Source of the DNA: Sordariomycetes sp. S80-01Y
Taxonomy: Eukaryota > Ascomycota > Sordariomycetes
Reading direction: 5' to 3'
DNA length: 64,000 nt
NCBI GenBank assembly: GCA_037042185.1
Contig: JAXQJY010000032.1
Coordinates: 3,371,692 to 3,435,691 of the forward strand
Of this stretch, positions 41,358 to 51,218 are shown piece after piece. A program made the translations under genes and the position numbers. Each line of letters opens with the position of its first letter. The stretch's first letter is position 1. The notes beneath the pieces were generated by a model. That model saw only the letters and a program-made list of their open reading frames with translations, had not been told where the DNA came from and ran no database searches.

Positions 41358-43143
41358 TAACGCGCCTTCCGTATCTTCCGAGGACGAAACCCGACCTCCG
41401 CTGCCTCCACGACCATCGACCAGCACATCTTTAGACCACCACAACCTTCAGGCAAAGGCGACCACGGCTGTCACTCCAGTTGACATTCAAACCCTGTCGT
41501 TTCCGGACGGGTCCAGGGGAACCTTCCCTTTTCCTGGTTCCAAGAACCTCGCCGAAGCCGTCGAGAGTGGCCGCACAACCCCCGATCGAGGAGCAAGCAG
41601 TGCCAGTGGCGAACATGATGAAACGGCGAGCGTGGCGAGCTTTGCGCCGACGGGGCGGCCCGCTGCTGATATTGCGAGTTTGTTGGGCGTTGAGCTCAAC
41701 AAGAACAGTCCCGCATGGAATCTACTCCGTACGCAATCAGCCAGCGTCAGGCCGTTCGAGACCAAGAGGAGCGACGATATTGTAGACGGGTTCGAGGGTG
41801 AATTTGCGCCGCTCCCAGAATATACAGGTGATGAGTCCCGAGACGATGAGAGGCTATCCCTTTGGAAGTCTAAACGAAAGCACTATATGATCCTGTCAGC
41901 GGCTGGTAAGCCCATATGGAGCCGCCACGGAGATCTGGACCTGATTAATTCGTCGATCGGTGTTGTTCAGACGATCATCTCGTTCTACGAGGGTTCCCAA
42001 AATCGTCTTCAAGGATTCACGGCTGGTCGCTCCCGATTTGTCATAATGACCCAGGGCCCTCTTTATTTCGTTGCGATCAGTAAGCTTGGAGAGAGCGACC
42101 TTCAGCTCAGGGCCCAGTTAGAGGCTCTCTACATGCAAATATTATCAACTCTGACGCTGCCGACCCTGACGCGAATCTTCGTCAACCGCCCGTCTAGTGA
42201 CCTACGCAAACCACTAGAAGGTACGGGGTCTCTTCTATCATCACTTGCCGACAACTTCACCAAAGGCAGCGCTTCTGCGCTGTTGGGCTCTCTCGAATGC
42301 TTGAAGCTACGAAAATCCCAGCGACATGCCATCAACAACACCTTCCTCAAGCTCAGATCCGACAAGCTCTTGTATGGACTCATTGTTGCGGGCGGAAAGC
42401 TTGTCAGCGTAATAAGACCAAGGAGGCATTCACTGCACCCCAGCGATCTTCAGCTTATCTTCAACATGCTTTTTGAGGCAGAAGGTATCCGGGGCGGAGG
42501 AGGCGAGAATTGGATTCCGCTCTGTCTTCCTGCTTTCAACAACAAAGGCTATCTTTACATGTACGTCAGCTTCTTCGATGATGCTGGCGCCAACACGGAA
42601 GAAGAAGAAGCTGCCCTGCCAGCTACATCCTCCGCAGAAGAAATCGCTATGGTTCTGATCAGCGCGGACAAGGAGAGCTTCTTCGAACTGAAGCATATGC
42701 GCGACACCGTCGCTCAGCAACTAGCGAAGAATGGAAGCCTGAGCCTCATACGAGCCGCTGCGCATGCCGGGCGACCCAAAATCTACGAAATTGCGCCCGG
42801 GAGTCAAGTCAGCCACTTCTTATATAAGTCGCGAGCCAACGTACAGTTCTGCATGGCGGCCTTGGAACCGCAATTTGCTGGTTTGGATGAGCGAAGAAGG
42901 CTTCTAACAGCATATCACGAGCTTCAAACTGCCGTTCACGCCAAGCATTCCCAGCTCAAGGTGTTGCATAGCGTCACTGACGAAGCAACTTGCCTCGCTT
43001 GGGTTACACCAGTGTTCGAGTTCTACTGCGTGGCTGGCCCGCACGTGTCTAGGGCGTCCATGACACAGGGGGCGAATAAAATCATACAATGGGCGAAGAA
43101 AGAAGAGGAACGATTATTCATAATCGGCGGAGGTGTATTTTGA
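41350..43143 (+). CDS. mon1: Vacuolar fusion protein Mon1 (Rab7 GEF subunit)
   Basis: Intronless, 597 residues from the ATG at 41350 ([13 protein letters not shown]); the frame opens 15 bases earlier only from GTG. Mon1 with Ccz1 activates Ypt7/Rab7 on late endosomes, autophagosomes and vacuoles. Family blocks: [21 protein letters not shown] (first longin, from about 175), [95 protein letters not shown], and the C-terminal [27 protein letters not shown]. The N-terminal about 170 residues are Ser/Pro-rich and disordered, as in yeast Mon1, where this region regulates activity. Divergent from dopA. Confidence 0.96.
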   Translation: MASNAPSVSSEDETRPPLPPRPSTSTSLDHHNLQAKATTAVTPVDIQTLSFPDGSRGTFPFPGSKNLAEAVESGRTTPDRGASSASGEHDETASVASFAPTGRPAADIASLLGVELNKNSPAWNLLRTQSASVRPFETKRSDDIVDGFEGEFAPLPEYTGDESRDDERLSLWKSKRKHYMILSAAGKPIWSRHGDLDLINSSIGVVQTIISFYEGSQNRLQGFTAGRSRFVIMTQGPLYFVAISKLGESDLQLRAQLEALYMQILSTLTLPTLTRIFVNRPSSDLRKPLEGTGSLLSSLADNFTKGSASALLGSLECLKLRKSQRHAINNTFLKLRSDKLLYGLIVAGGKLVSVIRPRRHSLHPSDLQLIFNMLFEAEGIRGGGGENWIPLCLPAFNNKGYLYMYVSFFDDAGANTEEEEAALPATSSAEEIAMVLISADKESFFELKHMRDTVAQQLAKNGSLSLIRAAAHAGRPKIYEIAPGSQVSHFLYKSRANVQFCMAALEPQFAGLDERRRLLTAYHELQTAVHAKHSQLKVLHSVTDEATCLAWVTPVFEFYCVAGPHVSRASMTQGANKIIQWAKKEEERLFIIGGGVF

Positions 43144-43353
43144 TTGAACATTTGCCCAAACCTCTCAAATCCAAGAAGTATACTTCCACTTCCTCTCGAC
43201 TCCCCCCCCCGCGGGTTCTTGTATGTCCTCCCACGCTTTGACGAGCTCAGCCTGCATGCGACCATGCCCAACATGTGCCCCACCCACTGGTCTTAGTTTT
43301 ACTCTCTTGGATGATACTCTGTTCGTCGGGATCGCGCTTGTACTTGGAAATGG

Positions 43354-43908
43354 TTAAAGGAAAGCTCTCAGCTTGGCCTTCATTTTCCTAAATCGTCGCG
43401 TAATGGTCTTCCCAACACTGGCCACTCGCCCTTGCGTCTCGCGAGCCTCTTGGCTGTCCGAGGCTTGCGCAATAGACTGCCCCATTTCTCGTTCTCTTTG
43501 GATCGCAGTGAGCTGTTGGTGTAGATAGTTCGCATTCACACATGCGGCACAAAACGTGTGTCCTCCAGGGAAACGTTCGTTTGCCAACGTCCGATGCAAT
43601 GGAGCACCCAGAGGTGAGGTGGTGCAGGCAGTAGGAGGGGTGGGAATACAGGTTTCGTCAATGCTGGCTGTGAAGGTGGTAGGTGCAGTTGTCGGCGTAT
43701 TGGCTTGGTTTGCGGTGCGTCCGGTGTGGAGGCCATGGGCAATCAAGGAACGGTTGGCGCGCTCTTCTGCTTTTATTAGACTGAGCTCATCGCCGGTCCA
43801 TTCCTCTTGGGGGTCTGCGCCACGGTACGAATGGTACGAATGGTACGAGAAGTAGTCGGTGGCCGGGGCGTCGGGGGCCACCATCCGCAGGCGATATTGA
43901 GGCTCCAT
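43354..43908 (-). CDS. Unknown 184-residue protein
   Basis: ATG at 43908, single exon, MEPQYRLRMVAPDAPATDYF. No recognised domain. A HSY tripeptide is repeated three times near residue 22, encoded by a 9-bp tandem repeat (43824-43850). A pair of Cys in HTFCAACVNANYLHQQL could bind metal, but there is no complete finger. The C-terminus is strongly basic (GKTITRRFRKMKAKLRAFL), a possible membrane- or nucleic-acid-binding tail. Convergent with mon1 at 210 bases. It could be a genuine lineage-specific gene; I see no homologous family. Confidence 0.6.
   Translation of the reverse strand: MEPQYRLRMVAPDAPATDYFSYHSYHSYRGADPQEEWTGDELSLIKAEERANRSLIAHGLHTGRTANQANTPTTAPTTFTASIDETCIPTPPTACTTSPLGAPLHRTLANERFPGGHTFCAACVNANYLHQQLTAIQREREMGQSIAQASDSQEARETQGRVASVGKTITRRFRKMKAKLRAFL
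43824..43850. repeat. 9-bp tandem repeat inside coding sequence
   Basis: GGTACGAAT twice, followed by GGTACGAGA; on the minus strand it encodes the HSY triplet repeat. In-frame 9-bp units allow length change without frameshift. Confidence 0.85.
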
Positions 43909-44863
43909 ATCTCACGACATGGACTGCGGCCTGTTGATGAGCAATGTTGCAAACTCAACAGATTGAGATCACGAAGAAAATTATACTGGTGGGTTGGGGG
44001 CACCAAGGCATCGTAAAAGTCAAGACTAGGTTGGGACGAACTTAACCACTATGGTTCGTGCAAAGTGCTAAGGGCTCGAAGATATCAATTAGGCTTCTGA
44101 AACTCGCTGTATCCATCGTTCGCCGTCAGAACACCTTGCAAGTAGAAAGCGCCTTGGACTGCTTTGAAGATGAGATGAGAAGAGCTGAGGCCCTTGGTTT
44201 AGTGAAGGGAGTGTTGCATGATCGAGGGGAGTCTCAACAGGACCAGCAAAGCATTAGATGGGCGACTTCATGTTATTTGCTGGTTACAAAGAAGCTACAC
44301 GAGCTGACTGAGCCAAAGTTAAAGCTGTCCAAATGCATCGCTCCTTCGGTTTGCTCTTGTCTCCTGCCACGTTCAACTGGGAGGTCGAGTTCAGGGCTGA
44401 TTGAAGTGATAGGAAAGTGGCCCCTTCCCCCTCCAGCTTTCACCACCTGCGGGCACTTTCTCCTGCCACGACAACATGAAGGAGGTCATCTTAGTGCTTG
44501 CGTTCAGATGACCTTTCGCCTTCAAGTTCATGTCGACTTGAAGGCACCCAGCTGAGGTACTGCATCCATGACCTCGATCTCGACTTCTGTCTGAGCTCGA
44601 ACCTGCTTTCCGTCGTCCTCATTGACCCGCCTTCCGGCATCCAAGTGCTGCCCTTCTCGCTCGGTTTGAACCAAGAGCCCGCGATCCCCTGTCAGCGCCG
44701 TCCTGAACGTGCTTCGTCTCATTTGTCTGGACGGGGACCCGGGCGGCTACAAATCATCGCCAGAGTCGACCCAGAGCCCATGCCCACGCTGTAGCAGTGG
44801 CCCTCGTCATCTCTTATCAGACTTTTTTGGCCTCGACTGGGCATCATTAATTCCTTTTTGGAC
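43909..44863. other. Divergent intergenic region, 0.95 kb
   Basis: Lies between two unknown genes. A 165-codon frame at 44058-44555 opens from GTG only and has no family similarity; not called as a gene. Confidence 0.5.
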
Positions 44864-47800
44864 ATGAATGACCAACCGCTGCCTGTCATGAGTCTCGGGG
44901 GGACTCGGACTTCAGCACACGCCACAAGCCAAAGCCCGGTCCCGAATCATCACAAACGCCGAGGGAATATCCGCCACAGCAACACATCACAAGGACTTTT
45001 GCGTCACAGCGTTCAGCGGACTCCTCTGAGAGCTGTTGATGACAATGCCATTCTGCTCAAGTCCCCTGGACCTCTGGAGAGCATGCTCAAGACCACCACA
45101 GAGACTGGAGACATCGGTCTCTTTACCATTGGGTCTAGGCCTTGGCCTGCTACGTATCATCAGCCTCCGCACCGGAGACCGATACTACCAGAAATGCCTG
45201 TCGCGAGCTCCGGTCACAGTCGGCACTTCCAGGACCGGCATTGCTTTCAAGATGATCGCCTGGGGCTCCCTTCGTCATATCGCGATACAACATCGGAGAT
45301 TCTATCACTGTACGACTCGGAAGCCCAATTTTCAAGGATTATCACCCCGTCAAACGAGGATGAGCAGCGGACCTACTCTTTGGGGCCTTGCACCTCACGT
45401 CAACTACCCTCCCAAAGATCCACGGCTACGCTTCAGGACGTGTCAAGCACAGGCGCACCTGAATGTCCAAGATCCCCTTTTCCCTATCCAACTCGTCTCA
45501 AAAGGCCGGGCATGAGGCCTGCATCACCTGCAGTTACGAACAGTGGAACAGCTTTGTGTGTTAGAAGACCTGAGGTTGACCGATCTTGTCAGGTATGTTC
45601 TGTTGGTATCTTTGGGAAGCTTTCTGACAATCTCTTAGCATCTGCTCTATGAAGGCCATAGAGCAAACCAGACGTACAGCCCATGTCGTCCACCTCCCCT
45701 CTCCCTGCGTTCAGAGGCCAACAGGTCGACGACGTCGCTGCCTTCCCGCTCGTCTCCAGGACTACATCGCGCAGTGCGATCTCCTTACAGGTCTCGCACA
45801 CCAACATCATTACGTTCAGGAACTCCACACTCACTAAATACGTCTTGGAAGGCCCCTGTCGACCGGGGACTACGTTCACCAAGTGTGGGATCCATCGTCG
45901 AGATGTATCACAGGCCCACTACCTCCAACTCATTAGGCCCGCCCCTGCGTTCAAATGGGTCTTTCTACTATGACTACAGCGAGGAATTTGAAAAGGATGC
46001 TGCTCCTGTTTCTGAGCTTGGTGTTCCAATCTGCCCGATTCCTCAGCGTGCTCCACGTCTTGGTCGGCCAATGGTTCTCAGAGTAGAGGACAAAGGGACG
46101 TTTGCTCAGAACGAAAGCGGCAGGGAAGACACGAAAGATCCAAAGACTAGTGGATCGATTCCTGAAGAAAACTCAACTGGGGAAAATGCCGCTGTTATGG
46201 AAAAGTCTGATGAACCTGGTTGCATGGTGGCGTCCACCAGGGTACGGTGCGATATTGATGAACTCAACAACCCGAATCTGGCAAAGGTAGACTTCGAGAA
46301 TGTTGCTGACAAAGAGGAGATACAAATTCCAAACAAACTGGGGAGTGAGTCTACTCGGTTGGAAAACGACAACGTGCCGGTCTCGATCGCCCAAGTTGTC
46401 ACAACAAAACTGAAAGAGCCCCCTGAGCAGTCTTTATCCACTCCTGGGGATCAAGCCTATCCAAACCCTTATACCCTTGGCATATTTTACTCAATCGGAA
46501 ATCCCGCTATCCCGGTAAAGTTCCTCTCTCCCGGAAAGCGATGTCGTCGTTCCAACACTATTGGCACTGCAGCTGCTGCTGGAGCCTCATTTGCCTTAGA
46601 CAAGAAAGAATCCTGTTTGGTTTTGAATCAGGACCGGGACATTTTTGGACCGGAATTTCTCGAACCAAGGAAACTTTCGACGTCTTCTGATCGACTTCCA
46701 GAATCTCATCTTCCTCGCAAGCTGTCAACTAGGCTCAAAAGCTCAGAGGTCACTCAGCTCGTAATGGATTCGAGTCAGTCGCAAGACAGCGATGCCGGCT
46801 GCTCAAACCTACAATCACAGGATGAATTCGCTCTAATATCTTCACAAGAGCAAACAGAAAGCCCGACGGATGTTAACAAGTTGTACCACAAGCATCACAG
46901 GCGCAACCTCGCTGCGACCCATATCAGCGCCGCAAGAATCCCACATGTCAGCGATGGTCATGATGCCATTCGGCCATATCACAGTCCTCCAGAGGTTCTT
47001 TCGCCTAGATCCATGTCGCAACCACGTCAGTTGAAGGTCAACAAGAGTATTCCTCAGCTTATGAAAGCCTTGCCTCCGTTACCAGGGCAGTTGGGAATCT
47101 CTGGCTTTGGTACTTGTTCAGAGGAAGCGACAGAGCCTTCAGGGGAGGTTCAGTCATTCCATACATCGGAAGAGACAGGTACGAATGGCGAGTACCCAGC
47201 AAACCAGCCTGATTGCAGTCCAACGAAGCTCAAGCTGAGACTCAAGCCACTTCCGGGTACAACACCACCATATGATGAAGCCTCTGGTCCCTCAACCCTA
47301 GACAAGGCTCTCTCTCTCGCAAAGACTGCCTCACCAGCGCATCGAAAATTGAGGATCAAACTCCCTCGCAACGCCGGCCTCCCCGCGCTCATTGGTAAGG
47401 ATGGGACCGTACTTCGCAGCCCGGCGTTGAAGCAGTGCAACTCCCTCGCCGATCTCGAGCATTGCGCACGCAGGGGCATGTTTACCGATCAGTGCCATTT
47501 CAAAGATGCATTCGTTGAGCCAGCAAAAATATCAGAAGAAGTCAATCATTTGGATGTTTGCCATCACGATGAGGCGCGGGGTGAGCAGTTCGAGGTGGCA
47601 GACCCTGCGCATCACACAGTCATTGGAAACACACAGCCAACGCCAACTTCTGGTGAATTTGGATTCTGCAGAACGCGAAGTATGATGTTGAAAACAAATC
47701 AACCTCACCATGACGGGCTGCGACAAAAGCTGTCGTTCCTGCGGCTGCGTCTTGGAACCGCTCACGGTGTACGGGGAGCTCAGAAGGAGACTTTGCTACC

Positions 47801-47999
47801 CTTTGGTATCAGAGGCGGGCCAGACTCACCCCTGTTAGAGTCATCTGAGACCGACATAAAGAGAACGCATCCCAAGGTCATGGTTGGGCGGACTGGCAAG
47901 GCCCAGCTTCGGGTCCGCAGATGGGCGAAAGGCGCGAAGAATGCTGTGCGCAAAGTTATAAGAAAGACTTTGGATCGTTCGACCAACCTGAATGCTTGA
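44864..47999 (+). CDS. Unknown large Ser/Pro-rich protein
   Basis: Exons 44864..45592 and 45639..47999 give 1029 residues. The 46-nt intron (GTATGT...CTGACAATCTCTTAG) joins in phase and continues Ser/Pro/Arg-rich text (HLLYEGHRANQTYSPC into VRSPYRSRTPTSLRSG). The first ATG is at 44864; six bases upstream the frame opens from TTG only. No domain is recognised. The sequence is disordered, with short conserved-looking patches: SIVEMYHRP, YYDYSEEFEKD, LKLRLKPLPG, HRKLRIKLPRNAG and a very basic C-terminus (KAQLRVRRWAKGAKNAVRKVIRKT). The basic tail could target membranes or the nucleus. A scaffold-like fungal protein is the most I would say. Confidence 0.72.
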
Positions 48000-48314
48000 A
48001 CACTTCGGCTACGGGATCCCCATAGACCGTGGATTTGCGTCTTGTATGGATCGCTTGGACTCTCTTGAAAAATCGGTCAAGTTGAAGTTGAATTGTTGGC
48101 GACCATTCACTTATGCCCATTAGATAGCGGTTACGGAGGTAAGGTATTGAAAAAAGTATGATACTAGCCTCAAGAGTGTCAAGCCTCGACAAGGTATAAT
48201 CAAGTTTTCGAATCTCTCAACCAACTTATCAGTCGTCTCGCCTTCTCTCTGCGCATCGCCCATGAGATGTTGGCAGCACCCGGACATGCTATTATCGCCT
48301 TCGACTAGTAGCTG
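48000..48314. other. Convergent intergenic region
   Basis: 3' flanks of the unknown gene and of the carboxylesterase. Nothing recognised. Confidence 0.6.
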
Positions 48315-50408
48315 TTATTTATACAAGCCTGTCTCTATATCTCTCCAGAAATTACATCTTCCCAGCTGTCCCTTACCAAGTGCCTCCATAGTAGAGTTGC
48401 TCGCTTCCAAAACCATGCGCTGTTGGTCCTCCCCCCACGTCTTCCAATCCGGCGCTTTGTCTATCTTGTGCGTATTTGGATTCAGTGATCTGACAAAGCT
48501 GATAAAATAGTTCATGACTAGTGGTACAACGTCGGCGTTGTAGGTTTTGTAGCTCTCTGGTGGGTTGTAGGTCAACATGTCCGGCCCAAAGACCGCCGGT
48601 GCCTCGGTGACGTGTGGGACACCCATGCCTTCAGCATCAAGGATGCTGTCGTGGACATTGTACCGGTACGAGTATAATGATGTTGTATTCCTGGACAGTG
48701 CGTCGAGGACCGAATTAGTTGGGCAGATGAAGGTGGATTCCCCGTAGGCGCGGGATGTCGAGGGGAACCATGGAGCGTGTTTTGGCAGACTGCGCTCACG
48801 TGGGTAATGAGTCAGGAGCTCATCAGCTTGGGTTGAGGTCAAATTTGGATGTTGATCTTGGAAGAACCTGATGAGGTCTTTTCCGGTAGAAATATCCGAG
48901 GGTGGAAATATTGAACCCTCTGTCATGCGTAAGAGAAGGTCTGGGGGCCGTTTTTGGATGTCACATACCATTCGTGCAGGTACCAAATAGGCAAGGCACA
49001 CGGACAAACTTGTCGTCCCTGTAGAGGCTTGAGGGCAAGTCTTGGAGGAAGTCTCCATCGATGCAAGGTGTCCAGTAGAACAATGGACTTTTGGACCTTC
49101 CGGGGAACGGCATCTCGATGTTGAGACTTTGAATGGTGGCTTTGTCCTTTCCTCGTAGGCACTCCATTCTCTGGGTGGAGTCAAGGCAGCCTGCCGCATC
49201 CATAGTTCGGTTCATTTGGTACTCTAGCTCCTTGACTGGGGGGTGATGAGGGACAAAAATAGACTCAGCTATGGCGCCGACAAAAAGGTCATCGTTGCGG
49301 CCGCCATATGCAGCCATATGAAGAGCTACGGAACCGGCGCCAGCTGAAATGCCGTGTATGACAACGTGGTCTGGATCACCTCCGAACTACGATCGTCAGT
49401 GAATGAAGCCTTGCAAAGAGGCAGATGTTATTACTTTGGGTATATGTTCCTGCACCCACTTTAGCAGCAATCGCTGGTCCAGAAGGCCGACGTTGAGGTC
49501 GCCATCATGGCGAACCTCCTCACCGGCGAGAAAGCCCCAGAGACCAACGCGATAGTTGAAGTTGACGAATACAATGTTGTTTTTGGAAGTTTCGACAAGC
49601 TGAGAGCCGTTCCAGTTATGATTGGCAAGCCGGCTGTAGCCTAGTGCGCGGCGTCAATTGGGATGTCTTAAGTAAAGGGGGGTTGTCCTGGTCTCAACCT
49701 ACCTCCACCTTGGATGAAGACCATGACAGGCAGCTTCATGTCTGTCGTTGCATTTTTTGGCGCCCAAACATTTGCGTATAGACAATCCTCATCTCTGAAG
49801 TCGTCCGCATGATCCGAAACACCGAGACATATAGGGCCAAACTGAGCCAAGGTCAGCCATGGCTGGTGTTCCAAAAAGCCGTGCCTTACCTTCTTCGCCT
49901 TTTGGGTTTTGTCCTCAGTCTCTGGGGTTTCCGGTGCTCTCCAGCGGAGGTGACCTGTGGGAGGACGCGCATAGCGCATTCCCAGGTACTCGCTGACTCC
50001 GTTTGGGAGGTAGGTGCCGGTGTAGTTGGCGTACCCTAGGTCAACGACAGGGCCATCTTGGTCACCGGTATGCTGTCGTGGTCAGCCTCAGCAGATGAGC
50101 ATGCAATGACAAGGCGCTTGTGCTCAGGATAAACATACCTCCAGGCCCAACCCCAACCCCAGCCCCAGGGCGAGCGCAAGAACAACCGCGAGGGTGACTA
50201 CGGCTGCCAAGAGTCTCGGCCGGCGCGGCCGCCACTTGTCGGGCAGCTTAGCGGCATCGGCGCCGGGAATGCCGGGGGTGGAGGCGGTCGATGGTGTGTC
50301 AAGCGGCATATATGCGGCGCCGGCCCCGAATTGAGTCTGCCAATGGAGCGGGACGAGCTTGGCAAAGAGGGAGACGATTCGGCGCCGACATCCTAGAAGG
50401 AGTGACAT
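48315..50408 (-). CDS. Membrane-anchored type-B carboxylesterase/lipase
   Basis: Six exons, complement(48315..48919, 48969..49386, 49435..49640, 49703..49841, 49890..50072, 50139..50408), give 606 residues of the alpha/beta-hydrolase carboxylesterase family. Residues: catalytic Ser280 in HGISAGAGS (GISAG instead of the usual GESAG), Glu406 in CTNEGSIF (its codon is split by the last intron) and His508 in GVPHVTE, all in expected order. Also seen: [28 protein letters not shown], the oxyanion-hole IQGGGY and [12 protein letters not shown]. There is no signal peptide; a cytoplasmic N-terminus is followed by a transmembrane segment at about 65-88 ([20 protein letters not shown]), so a type II anchored ectoenzyme is likely. 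Intron 2 (49842-49889, 48 nt) is stop-free and in frame. Substrate unknown. Divergent from the GH94 gene. Confidence 0.9.
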
Positions 50409-51218
50409 GAGGCTCTTTTCGGCGGGCGGGGGTCACAGTCGAGGGGCTGGGCGACACGTGATGAGTCGAGATTGCGGTGTGCGGTCGATGCGCGTCAACC
50501 ATGGTGTTGTCCCGTTTGAGGATGAGGACAAGGCCTTGAAGGTGTTTGAAGGCGACACATCCTCTCTATCTCAACCGACGATCAGGTGACGTCGTCCCGT
50601 GGGTTTCAGTTTCAGCCTGAGGTCTCTCTCGGACACGGCAATCGCAGCAAAGCAAACGCGCCTTCCCTCCGAGTTGCAACTGATTGATTCACCTCATTCG
50701 GGTTTCACACGTGACCCTAAGGCGCCCAGCAGATATCTGTCCGAAACCACACTCTCCGAAACTCCCACAGGTTACCGAGACACAAGCCCGTGCGCGGTAC
50801 ACGAGATGCGACACGGTATTCACCAAGTGGTACCTACCGCGTCCGTGCCAGTGGCCTCCTCCACATTTAGGGGCCGCAAAACCGGCGGGGCCTCCGCCGG
50901 GGTGCCTCGAAACCCCCACTGTTCAGCAACGTCGCGCCGCCATCCCATCTCACAAACCATTCAATTCCCGGCCACTTCTGCGTCGTCTTAGGCGCCAAGA
51001 TGGCCATGAGGGACTTCCAACGGACACGTCAAGGCCGTCTCCGTCCGCCAGAAATGTCAGTTTCTACATCGGACGGCCACGGCTCTCTATTTAGCCTAAG
51101 CTGATCCACCTCGCTGCCCCGGCCGGTGTTCAAATACATCACGGAAGCTGGATTCACCGCCCACGGCTTCTCACCTTTCCGCTGCTTCTCAATTCCTGAT
51201 TGACAGCTGAACGGCAGA
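50409..51218. promoter_or_regulatory. Divergent promoter esterase / GH94 phosphorylase
   Basis: 810 bases between start codons of two catabolic-type genes; short open frames inside lack support. Shared regulation is possible but not shown by any motif I can identify. Confidence 0.45.

Noticed and set aside
40800-43143. Idea that dopA and mon1 encode partners of one complex
   Set aside because: Dop1 binds Mon2 (Arf-GEF-like); this gene is Mon1, the Rab7 GEF subunit, recognised by its longin blocks. The names are similar but the proteins unrelated.
44058-44555. 165-codon open frame between two unknown genes
   Set aside because: Starts from GTG only, has no domain, and its composition resembles intergenic DNA.
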